From the NCBI GenBank assembly GCA_028291515.1, contig JAQGHU010000062.1, positions 1 to 64,000 of the forward strand: a stretch of DNA of 64,000 bases, in the 5' to 3' direction. The stretch's first letter is position 1. Each line of letters starts with the position of its first letter. Origin of the DNA: Schlesneria sp. (GTDB taxonomy: Bacteria > Planctomycetota > Planctomycetia > Planctomycetales > Planctomycetaceae). Shown piece after piece: positions 28,338 to 35,798 of this stretch. The translations under genes were made by a program, and so were the position numbers. The notes beneath the pieces were generated by a model. That model saw only the letters and a program-made list of their open reading frames with translations. It was not told the DNA's origin and searched no databases.

Positions 28338-28800
28338 CTTGCGAGATTTCCGCATCAATTCGCATCTCCAAAATCGTTCCCCGCGTTGCATCCGCACTCG
28401 CCAAACGACCGCCAATCAATTCGCCAGATTCTTGCAAAATAGGCAAATCAACGGATTGACTGAGTCAAACAATTCGTGTGACACTGCGACTCAGATCTTC
28501 GTGTCGATTCGAACAGAAACACGAACGTCTCGGTGAGACTCTCGCCGCATTTGCTCTCTAACAATCAGTGTGAGACGGCAGGCGTTTTTGCTGGCGCCAT
28601 CTGTTCTCAGATTTCGTCGAACCAGGATTGATTCGCAGATCGATCAATTCTTCCACGACCGCAGCTTCTCTAAGCTGTCGGCAGAAGGTTCCGCCGGACG
28701 CAGGATTCATCAAGTCCGCTTTAAGCTCCCGCCAATCTCGCCAAGAGATTGGGTCTTCGTTGTTGGAACGAAGCCATCCCATCTCAGAATGTGACAACGC

Positions 28801-29318
28801 CAGGTTGTGTCATGCACAGGTCGCAGCCAGCCCGCTCGCTCAGCAACCGTCTGGTCTTGCGGTCCTCTATTATCGCAGGGTTTCCTTTTGGCCTCGCCCG
28901 GAGTTGTGTCGGTTGTGTCATGCGCGTTCACGCGTCAGGAACGCACCCACCTCGACACGCCAGAACGGCTGGCCATTTTTGCAGTTATCACTCCCGATCT
29001 GAATCGGAATCACGATTCGCAATCTGGCCGATGAGTTTCGTCGGACACGTCTCAGTCGTTCGCCGAGGTTGTGTCAGTTGTGTCATGCAGATATTCACCT
29101 GCAACGACGAACTCGTTCGACGGCTGGTGTCTTCACAAACTCCGGTACCCCCGGGTTGTGTCATGCAGACATGTGTCGCAAGACATCCATTCGGCGCATC
29201 CACGCGACGAAAGTCACGACAAGTGAATGCACTTAAAGTACGAACTCTTTATCTGTGTTCAATCCGTGTTTCATCCGTGGCTAAACTCTTCTCCGCAGGT
29301 TCTGTCGGTTGTGTCATA
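28801..29318. repeat. Five spaced direct copies of GGTTGTGTCATGC
   Basis: The core GTTGTGTCAT begins at 28804, 28912, 29077, 29154 and 29308 (the last followed by AC instead of GC). Copies two, three and five have an extra upstream half (GTTGTGTC, GGTTGTGTCA or GTTCTGTC), giving a short tandem arrangement. Spacing is irregular (108, 165, 77 and 154 bp) and spacers are unrelated. Confidence 0.75.
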
Positions 29319-29340
29319 CAACTCTTCGCCGAACGAGCGA

Positions 29341-30111
29341 CTACTTCTTCTTACGGCGAATCTCGTAGTTGCCGCGAGTTTCGTCGTAGTCGAGTTCGAT
29401 CAGGCCCTGGTCGGCGATGTCTTCGATCATGTCCGAGAAGCTGCTGTAGCCATAGTAGCCTTCGTTGAAGCCGGGATACACGCGGCGGATCGTTTGCTTC
29501 AGCATCGAACCCCAGATCGGATCGTAGTCCTGTTCGAGCGACTGCAGCACTTCCAACAGGCGGTCGGTCGCTTCCTGCTTCTTGTCGTCGACCTTCGGTT
29601 TTCCCGGCTTCGGGGCGGCCACGGTCTTGGGCTTCTGGGCCGCACGGATCAGGTCGTCGTAATAGATGAATTCGTCGCAGTTCGAGATCAGCAGGTCCGA
29701 TGTGGAACTCTTCACGCCACAGCCCAGGACGCGCTTGTTGTTTTCTTTCAGCTTGGAGACCAGCGGCGAAAAATCGCTGTCCCCCGAAATCAGGGCGAAG
29801 ATGTCGATATGCGTCTTCGAGTAGCACAGGTCCAGGGCATCGACAACCATGCGAATGTCGGCGCTGTTCTTACCGCTCATTTTCGACTGCGGGATATCGA
29901 TCAATTCGATCCCCTGCATGTGAAACTCACGGACGGCGTCGCGATAGTGACTCCAATCGCAGTAGGCTCGCTTGTGAACGATGCGGCCCTTTTCGAGCAG
30001 CCGTTTCAGGATGAGCTGGATCTGGAACGCACCCGATTTCATGTCGCGGACGCCGATGGCCAGGTTTTCGAAGTCGACGAAGACGGCAATCAGCGGAACC
30101 TCTGACGACAT
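29341..30111 (-). CDS. NYN-domain protein with C-terminal OST-HTH/LOTUS domain
   Basis: A 256-residue protein joining a PIN-like NYN nuclease fold (LabA/DUF88 type) to an OST-HTH/LOTUS RNA-binding domain. The NYN part has VFVDFENLAIGVRDM, the helix-strand RMVVDALDLCYSKTHIDIFALISGDSDFSPLVSKLKENNKRVLG, and a cluster of Asp residues that would bind metal. A Lys/Pro-rich linker (AAPKPGKPKVDDKKQEA) leads to the LOTUS part RLLEVLQSLEQDYDPIWGSMLKQTIRRVYPGFNEGYYGYSSFSDMIEDI. A role in RNA processing or binding is inferred. ATG 30111 is preceded by AAGGAAGAG; a start at 30177 is less likely. Confidence 0.92.
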   Translation of the reverse strand: MSSEVPLIAVFVDFENLAIGVRDMKSGAFQIQLILKRLLEKGRIVHKRAYCDWSHYRDAVREFHMQGIELIDIPQSKMSGKNSADIRMVVDALDLCYSKTHIDIFALISGDSDFSPLVSKLKENNKRVLGCGVKSSTSDLLISNCDEFIYYDDLIRAAQKPKTVAAPKPGKPKVDDKKQEATDRLLEVLQSLEQDYDPIWGSMLKQTIRRVYPGFNEGYYGYSSFSDMIEDIADQGLIELDYDETRGNYEIRRKKK

Positions 30112-30235
30112 GGACACTCTTCCTTGATGTGGGGATGGGGATTTGACGCGGGAATGAACGCGATCGACGAATGTCATGTCGGGAAGGATAACACTCCATC
30201 AGACTCGGCAACAGGCTGCCACAATTCGTAAGCGT

Positions 30236-30385
30236 GGGTGCCACGGTTTTGGAGTCTTCGACAAGGCCGTGCTGGCTGGGATTCAATCTGCAAGGTGATC
30301 GCTTTTCTGTCGAGAACGATTGGCAAGACATCTGATCAACGAGAGCAGACACGGCCTTGTCGAAGACTCCAAAACAGTCACCGTC
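30236..30385. repeat. GTGCCACGG family repeat, copy 2: 25-bp perfect inverted repeat
   Basis: Arms 30247-30271 and 30350-30374 are exact 25-bp reverse complements (TTTTGGAGTCTTCGACAAGG plus CCGTG). They are separated by 78 bp of unrelated sequence, whereas other family members have compact centres. It lies between the DUF6655-like lipoprotein gene and the NYN gene, both on the minus strand. Confidence 0.8.
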
Positions 30386-30397
30386 ATGCACGGTTCT

Positions 30398-31399
30398 TTA
30401 GTTAGTCGAACCAGCTCGTTTCTGCAGGATCATCAAACCTGCCGCCGTCGTACTTCCGCCAGTCCCGAATTTCGTGTCCGTCGCTGTATTGGAAAAGCCC
30501 GAAGCGGGTGTGGATGATGTTGTGGAACTAGGAGTCGTTGACGGGATTCGACCCGGTTGGGGCTGACTGGGTGGAACGGCCGGTGTAAATGAAGCCGGGG
30601 CCACCGAGTTCTCCTTCCCTTTGTCCTTCTTCTCTGCTTTTGCAATCTTCGCCGCCTCGATCAGATCGGGATCTTCTGGAAACGAGTTGCCGACGACAAC
30701 CGACATGCCCGGGGCGGGGGTCCGTCCGTCCGATTTTGATTTTCGGCTGAACACGCTGTTGCCTGCCAGATTCGTGCCCGCATAGATCGAACCGCGCTGG
30801 AACGGGCCTGTTCCCAGAATCCACGTATCACGAGCATCGGCGGTAATCGGATAGGTCCCCGACTGCCAGACGGCCTGGCCGGTTTCCTGGTTGTAAGCAA
30901 AGGCCGCCAGCTTCACGATCCCGCGCTGTTGAGTCTTCTTCGCGAAAGGAATCTCGGGAATCACCGACGGCGCACCCGCCACGGCAGCGCCAGTCGGCAG
31001 ATTGACTTGAGGGATTCCGATCAAGACGTCCTGGCGATTCGTCCCCACGGTGCCGGCCCGGGCTTCCACGATGTAGGCCGCGTCGTCTCGACTGGTCTTC
31101 AGCAAGGCCCCTTCCGCCAACAGCCGCTGACGCAGCGAACTGATGATGTAGCCTTCGTCTGAGACTCCCTTCAAGTATTGAGGATCGAAGTAGACCGTTT
31201 TGCCGTTCATTACCGAAAGGTCCATGTCATTGATCGCTCGCTCGATCGCGGTCGACAACAACAGTTGCTCGGTTCCCGTTCGCAACGTGTCCGAACTACG
31301 AGTCGTCCCGCATCCTGCCAGGCACGCTGTCAGGATCACGCAACCGAGAACGAGCCGTACACGTTCCGCGCTGTTCGAAGAATAGCCACCAAACCACAT
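30398..31399 (-). CDS. DUF6655-like lipoprotein
   Basis: A 333-residue lipoprotein with signal VRLVLGCVILTACLAGCG and lipidated Cys near residue 29. The mature start GTTRSSDTLRTGTEQLLLSTAIERAINDMDLS matches a planctomycete family I recall as DUF6655, which has no known function. The middle part (VYFDPQYLKGVSDEGYIISSLRQRLLAEGALL, AAYIVEARAGTVG) resembles envelope proteins that present a beta-sandwich. The last 100 residues are low-complexity Pro/Ser/Thr. ATG 31399 is chosen because it places the signal peptide at the N-terminus; an upstream in-frame ATG at 31531 would precede it by 44 residues. Confidence 0.8.
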   Translation of the reverse strand: MWFGGYSSNSAERVRLVLGCVILTACLAGCGTTRSSDTLRTGTEQLLLSTAIERAINDMDLSVMNGKTVYFDPQYLKGVSDEGYIISSLRQRLLAEGALLKTSRDDAAYIVEARAGTVGTNRQDVLIGIPQVNLPTGAAVAGAPSVIPEIPFAKKTQQRGIVKLAAFAYNQETGQAVWQSGTYPITADARDTWILGTGPFQRGSIYAGTNLAGNSVFSRKSKSDGRTPAPGMSVVVGNSFPEDPDLIEAAKIAKAEKKDKGKENSVAPASFTPAVPPSQPQPGRIPSTTPSSTTSSTPASGFSNTATDTKFGTGGSTTAAGLMILQKRAGSTN

Positions 31400-31780
31400 C
31401 GTTTCTGAGTTCGCCAATAGTAGAATTCTGAGAGTGAGCAGAGGGCGAACTGTACCGAACAACTCCTCGATCGACCAATGCCAGAATCGACCTCTCTCCC
31501 CCGCAGTTTCTGCCGGTGCTCGCAATGCCAACCAATCAACTGACTACAACATGGCACTCTGCTAACGATTGGTACTAGCCGGTCTTGCAGCGCCGAATGA
31601 GCCACGGCGGAATGGGCATGCATAAGTGTTGACTACTCCATCTGAAGATGACAGACTGTGAATGGCCCTTCCGAATAACTCGCGAATTCTTCGCCAGAAA
31701 TCAACGTCCAAATCTGTTTCTTGATCGCACGGCATGTTGTGAAAGTCTCGCTGCACCCCTCTTCACAAGTCACCCGCACA
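31400..31780. other. Divergent intergenic region
   Basis: A 381-bp gap between the minus-strand lipoprotein gene and the plus-strand lipoprotein gene at 31781. It must contain both promoters, but no consensus box stands out to me. No repeat family member or convincing short gene is visible. Confidence 0.45.
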
Positions 31781-32197
31781 ATGAAAATCGCGCCTGCTCT
31801 TTGCCTGATTTCCTTGACCATCCTTTCCGGCTGCGGTGGGCGCAGTGACAAGATCAAAGTGGCGCCGGCGAGCGGCATCGTGAAGTACAAAGGGGAACCT
31901 CTCGCGGACGCCAATATTACGTTCTATCCCGAGAAGGGCCCCGTCGGTACGGCCAAGTCCGATGCCAAGGGTGCGTTTCAGATCCAGACCAACGGTCAGC
32001 CAGGTGCTGTTCCGGGTAAAAGCAAGGTCACTGTTAGTGTCGCCAGCTCCACCATTCCCCCCAGCGACGGTCGCGCCCACGAGTTTGTCGCGGAGTCCAA
32101 GATTCCTAAGAAGTATGCCAGCGATGCAGAGACGGATCTGACAGTCGACGTCGCGCCGGCTGGCAGCAAGGACCTGCAACTGAATTTAACAGAATGA
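31781..32197 (+). CDS. Lipoprotein with carboxypeptidase-regulatory-like fold
   Basis: A 138-residue lipoprotein: signal MKIAPALCLISLTILSGC then a beta-sandwich of about 110 residues. The strand pattern APASGIVKYKGEPLADANITFYPEKGPVGTAKSDAKGAFQI is that of carboxypeptidase-regulatory-like (CarboxypepD_reg) domains, and such lipoproteins are usually found next to DUF1559 genes in planctomycetes. The DUF1559 gene follows 72 bp downstream on the same strand. Its role is unknown; a surface structural part is an inference. The chosen ATG yields a proper signal peptide; no strong ribosome binding site precedes it. Confidence 0.88.
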   Translation: MKIAPALCLISLTILSGCGGRSDKIKVAPASGIVKYKGEPLADANITFYPEKGPVGTAKSDAKGAFQIQTNGQPGAVPGKSKVTVSVASSTIPPSDGRAHEFVAESKIPKKYASDAETDLTVDVAPAGSKDLQLNLTE

Positions 32198-32269
32198 GCT
32201 TCCACTTTTCATTGAGTCATTTTTTTCGGACTGTTGTCCGGTATCGACTTGTCTCGTTAGGGGAAAACC

Positions 32270-33187
32270 ATGCGCCGACGAACTGGATTTACGCTTATCG
32301 AACTGTTGGTGGTCATCGCCATCATCGCGGTCTTGATTGCCTTGCTGCTGCCTGCCGTTCAGCAGGCCCGCGAATCGGCTCGGCGAACCCAATGTAAGAA
32401 CCAGTTGAAGCAACTCGGACTGGCTCTGCACAACTACGTTGATTCGAACCGCTATTGTCCCATCAGTTGGCAGACCAATGGCGGCTGGACTGAAACGGCC
32501 TCCATTTCTGAATCGTGGTTGTTCGGGATTCTGCCCTACATCGACCAGGGAAACCTGTTCACCTCGGCAGACCAGAAGCAACTGTGGTCAGCAACTGTCA
32601 ACCAGCCGATCACCCTCAAGGTGATGCCGATGTTTCTGTGTCCGTCGGATTCATCAAGTAAAGGTACGGAAGTGAATCTGACCAACCTGACTGCCAGCAC
32701 CGCATTCGCCGTTACGGGGTACAAGGCCGTGGCAGGGAACAACTGGGCTTGGGGCACTTTCACGCACAATCATCCCTCTGGTCGTTTCCCCAACCAAGGT
32801 GATGGGCTCAACAATGGCAATGGTTGGCTATGCCGTAATGACAACGGGAATGGACCAGTACAAACGCAATTGAGGGATGTCACTGACGGTCTCACCAACA
32901 CGCTGTTCATCGGTGAAGCTTTGCCGGGACGTTGCTCGCACAGCGCCTGGTGGTGGTTCAATCACACGACCGCCACCTGCTCGATCCCGTTGAACTACTA
33001 CGAGAAGAACAGGACCATCGATCGTACCGATTGGCCCAACAACTACTCGTTCGCCAGCAAGCACGTCGGCGGGGGGCACTTCACGATGGGCGATGGTTCG
33101 GTTCGGTTTATCTCCGAAAACATCGACATCAACACGTATCGCAACCTGGCCTCGATTGATGGTGTCGAAACGGTGGGTGAGTTCTAA
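32270..33187 (+). CDS. DUF1559 protein with prepilin-type N-terminus
   Basis: A 305-residue member of the large planctomycete DUF1559 family. The prepilin cleavage/methylation segment is textbook: MRRRTGFTLIELLVVIAIIAVLIALLLPA, where the F of GFTLIE becomes residue 1 after processing, followed by VQQARESARRTQCKNQLKQLGLALHNY. The C-terminus has the family motif GGGHFTMGDGSVRFISENID. The protein is probably processed by prepilin peptidase and assembled or anchored at the cell envelope. AGGGG precedes the ATG. It sits with the upstream lipoprotein, the usual arrangement. No pilus assembly genes are nearby. Confidence 0.96.
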   Translation: MRRRTGFTLIELLVVIAIIAVLIALLLPAVQQARESARRTQCKNQLKQLGLALHNYVDSNRYCPISWQTNGGWTETASISESWLFGILPYIDQGNLFTSADQKQLWSATVNQPITLKVMPMFLCPSDSSSKGTEVNLTNLTASTAFAVTGYKAVAGNNWAWGTFTHNHPSGRFPNQGDGLNNGNGWLCRNDNGNGPVQTQLRDVTDGLTNTLFIGEALPGRCSHSAWWWFNHTTATCSIPLNYYEKNRTIDRTDWPNNYSFASKHVGGGHFTMGDGSVRFISENIDINTYRNLASIDGVETVGEF

Positions 33188-33216
33188 CTGATCGTGCTCA
33201 TTCTGCTTTTTGTCAT

Positions 33217-33273
33217 GGGTGCCACGGACTTGGAGTCTTCGACATGGCCGTGTCTTTAACGAAAGCACGGCCA
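33217..33273. repeat. GTGCCACGG family repeat, copy 3
   Basis: Unit in the convergent gap between DUF1559 and the LUD gene. TGGCCGTG pairs with CACGGCCA around a 14-base centre. The left part GGGTGCCACGGACTTGGAG is shared with the copies at 17373, 30236 and 58447. Confidence 0.75.
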
Positions 33274-33341
33274 CTCTGAAGACGATGAGACCGTGACTCC
33301 ACCCCGAAATAGCCATCACCCAACATGGTTATTTGGTGCGA

Positions 33342-33932
33342 TCAACCAACGACGAACACCGTCATTGATCGGGGACCGTGAGCCCCGATCACTAACGACT
33401 GTTCGATATCAGCGGTTTTCGACGGGCCGGCGATGAAGCCGCCAAAAGGAGAACTGCCAACGTTCAACCGAGCATAGGCTTCGTGCATGTTGTGTACGAA
33501 GTCCTGTGCAGGAACGACCAGCGACAGATGCTGGCACAGGAAGTAAATGACGCGGTGCTTGATCGCTTCATCACTCACCCAGACCGCGGCGTTTTCTGCG
33601 ACGCCAAACTGACCAGGTAGAATCGCAAAATCAATGTCTTCCAGCGCGTGAGGATCGGCGATGGCATTCAAATCAACGGTCGGCGTTCCCACCCCAGGGA
33701 TCGTCGAAACCACCTGCTTCGCCGATACGTAGACGGGCAGCGTCTCCAGCTCGGCATTGATCGCTTCCATGTTCGGCACACGCACGCATCGCCCGCCGAT
33801 CATTTCCAGCACGCTGGCAAACTGAGCGATCGGATCGGGGTATTGGATCCAGGGACCATTCAAATCCGGCAGCGGCATCGCCTCGGGCAGATGTTTGCGA
33901 ATGGCCAACAGGATTTCATCACGAGAACTCAT
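33342..33932 (-). CDS. LUD-domain (LutC/YkgG-like) protein
   Basis: A 196-residue protein of the LUD family. LutC is part of a LutABC lactate-oxidation complex in Bacillus, but lone LUD proteins exist and their function is uncertain. Visible features are the start MSSRDEILLAIRKHLP, the PxP linker and the conserved C-terminal block LPGQFGVAENAAVWVSDE, then GGFIAGPSKTADIEQSLVIGAHGPRSMTVFVVG, which is characteristic. LutA and LutB are absent nearby. ATG 33932 is preferred over an in-frame ATG at 33944. The gene faces DUF1559 across a repeat. Confidence 0.9.
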   Translation of the reverse strand: MSSRDEILLAIRKHLPEAMPLPDLNGPWIQYPDPIAQFASVLEMIGGRCVRVPNMEAINAELETLPVYVSAKQVVSTIPGVGTPTVDLNAIADPHALEDIDFAILPGQFGVAENAAVWVSDEAIKHRVIYFLCQHLSLVVPAQDFVHNMHEAYARLNVGSSPFGGFIAGPSKTADIEQSLVIGAHGPRSMTVFVVG

Positions 33933-34081
33933 TGATACGATCACTCAATGGCAGCGGCAGAAAATTGATCACTGCGAACATTCTAGCTCGAAGAACGCGA
34001 CGAATCACGCGAGGCACTCTGCTCCCATTAAACTGGTCATTTGGAAATAGAGTAACGCGTTGATTGGTTGGTTAGGATATT

Positions 34082-34600
34082 GTGAAGGGGCGTCGCATCG
34101 CTCAAGTGCGGGCAAGTGGTTTTGAAAGCTCGGTGGCAGTCCAAACAATGACTAATGGCGACCAGCATCTTCCGAGACAGAGAGATTTTGCCGACTCCAA
34201 GGACGACCTTGATGGAATGTCGGCTTGGAAGAATTTCGGCGGCTTGACCGTGTCCGCGGCACACCAGAAGTTCTGTGAAATCCCGGAATGCTATCAGGAA
34301 GATTTCATGTTTATGGGCGGGGTGGCATTCTTGTTTTATTTTCCTGTCATTGACCGATACATCCGCGAGTCGGCCGTGGATGATGACAGCGATGGGGTCG
34401 AGGCAATTTGGATTCTCGCTCACGCAATCAACACACAGTTCCAGGTCCCAGACCATTCAGTCATTGAATCTCTACGGTCGCAGGTCCAGGATTTGGTCAC
34501 TTATGTGCTTGGTCATCTGCCGCAGTATGACAAATTCCCTCATGAGCAGGAACGCATCGGCGCCGCATGGCGAGAGTTGCAAGCCAGGGTCGCAAGTTGA
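34082..34600 (+). CDS. Hypothetical protein (up to 172 aa)
   Basis: A soluble-looking protein with a plausible globular core (GGVAFLFYFPVIDRYIRES, GVEAIWILAHAINTQFQVPD) but no family I recognise. It starts at GTG 34082 with AGGA five bases upstream; ATG 34148 (MTNGDQHL) and a later ATG at 34217 (MSAWKNF) are alternatives, the last giving the compact core alone. It precedes mutY by 81 bp on the same strand. The opposite-strand frame over it lacks protein-like character. It could be an SMI1-like or immunity-type protein, but this is only an impression. Confidence 0.55.
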   Translation: MKGRRIAQVRASGFESSVAVQTMTNGDQHLPRQRDFADSKDDLDGMSAWKNFGGLTVSAAHQKFCEIPECYQEDFMFMGGVAFLFYFPVIDRYIRESAVDDDSDGVEAIWILAHAINTQFQVPDHSVIESLRSQVQDLVTYVLGHLPQYDKFPHEQERIGAAWRELQARVAS

Positions 34601-34681
34601 ACGCGACTGATTGAAGCCGAGGCCAGGGGGCTTACGCCGCCCCGCTCTGAAATTAATTGCATTGAGATAAAGGACATTCCG

Positions 34682-35758
34682 CTGGACGCTTCGCAATACG
34701 CTGCCTTCCGCAAACCGCTGATACGCTGGTATCAACAGTTCGCCCGCGATCTGCCTTGGCGGCGGACTTCGGATCCGTATCGGATCTGGATCAGCGAGAT
34801 CATGCTGCAGCAGACGACCGTCGTGGCTGTCGTCCCTTATTTCGAGCGCTTCATGACTCGCTTCCCCACGGTGCAGCAACTGGCCGAGGCCGAGGAGTCC
34901 GAAGTGCTGAAGCAGTGGGAGGGACTTGGCTACTACAGCCGGGCTCGCAACATTCACAAGGCAGCTCAGATCGTTTCCTCTCAGCTTGGCGGAATCTTCC
35001 CCTCTGACGTGGCGGGCCTGCAAGAGCTACCAGGGATCGGCCGGTACACCGCGGGGGCGATCGTCTCATTCGCCTATGACAAGCGAGCCCCCATCGTCGA
35101 GGCGAACACGCTGCGCCTCTACGCTCGGCTGCTGGGCTATGACGGCGACCCTCGTTCGAAAGAGGGTCAACAGGTGTTGTGGTCGTTCGCCGAAGCGGTC
35201 CTGCCGAAGACGCAGCCGGGTCGCTTCAATCAAGCTCTGATGGAACTCGGAGCCAGCCTCTGTTCGCCGAAGTTGCCCGATTGCGAACAATGTCCGGTGA
35301 GCGGCTTCTGCCGAGCGTTTCGCGATCAGACGCAGCTCGAAATCCCGCAGCTGGCCAAGCGAGCCGTCATCACCGACGTGACCGAAGCCTCGATCGCAGT
35401 CCGTCGTAACAACGCCTACTTGCTGCGTCGTCGAACCACGGGCGAGCGATGGGCCGGGCTCTGGGACTTCGTGCGATTCGAACTGGCCGCCGCCACAACG
35501 GACGATGTCCCGCACATCGTGGAGTCAGTCCATCAACGAACTGGCTTAAAGATCGATCTCGGACCGCAACTGGCCGAACTCAAGCACGGCGTCACGCGCT
35601 ATCGCATCACGCTCAAGTGCTTCGTGGCCGATTCAGTCGCGGGCACGCTTCGCGACGGCGAAGAATGGCAGTGGGTCAAGGCAGCCAAGTTTGACGACTT
35701 CGCGTTATCGGTCACAGGTCGCAAGTTCGCCAAGCTGCTGGCCGAGAGTTTGTTCTGA
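34682..35758 (+). CDS. mutY: A/G-specific adenine glycosylase MutY (probable CTG start)
   Basis: MutY removes adenine mispaired with 8-oxoguanine. The first ATG in frame (34802) would cut off the conserved N-terminus, because the sequence before it reads RDLPWRRTSDPYRIWISEI, which is classic MutY including the catalytic Glu39. The only sensible start is CTG 34682, with AAGGA seven bases upstream, giving 358 residues. Further features are the HhH motif LPGIGRYTAGAI (116-127), the [4Fe-4S] cysteines 194, 201, 204 and 210 (C-x6-C-x2-C-x5-C), and a C-terminal MutT-like recognition domain. The usual catalytic Asp (LDGN in E. coli) is Glu140 (VEAN), an important deviation. Active or diverged function is uncertain. 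Confidence 0.88.
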   Translation: MDASQYAAFRKPLIRWYQQFARDLPWRRTSDPYRIWISEIMLQQTTVVAVVPYFERFMTRFPTVQQLAEAEESEVLKQWEGLGYYSRARNIHKAAQIVSSQLGGIFPSDVAGLQELPGIGRYTAGAIVSFAYDKRAPIVEANTLRLYARLLGYDGDPRSKEGQQVLWSFAEAVLPKTQPGRFNQALMELGASLCSPKLPDCEQCPVSGFCRAFRDQTQLEIPQLAKRAVITDVTEASIAVRRNNAYLLRRRTTGERWAGLWDFVRFELAAATTDDVPHIVESVHQRTGLKIDLGPQLAELKHGVTRYRITLKCFVADSVAGTLRDGEEWQWVKAAKFDDFALSVTGRKFAKLLAESLF

Positions 35759-35798
35759 GTTCATTGTTTGTAACCAAGCCGACAAGGAACGGTCTTCT

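Larger units (their letters stand above)
27859..29340. other. Repeat-rich intergenic region of about 1.5 kb, no supported gene
   Basis: The stretch separates the paralog-B gene from the NYN gene. It holds a cluster of GGCC-type palindromes (28056-28337), five spaced copies of GTTGTGTCAT (28801-29318) and a phrase (29258-29284, TCTGTGTTCAATCCGTGTTT onward) of a kind often dispersed in planctomycete genomes. Several short open frames exist on both strands, but none has a ribosome binding site or recognisable protein. Remnants of decayed genes are possible. Confidence 0.6.

Noticed and set aside
28558-28797. 79-codon minus-strand frame with SNNED, resembling the start of PP2C phosphatases
   Set aside because: The match is only a few residues; the rest lacks PP2C motifs and there is no ribosome binding site.
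28801-29318. Possible CRISPR or integron array
   Set aside because: Repeat units are short, spacing varies from 77 to 165 bp, spacers are unrelated in length, and no cas or integrase gene is present; attC-type pairing was not seen.
34082-34456. Minus-strand open frame opposite the hypothetical gene upstream of mutY
   Set aside because: The plus-strand frame has a ribosome binding site and a more protein-like core; the minus frame has neither.
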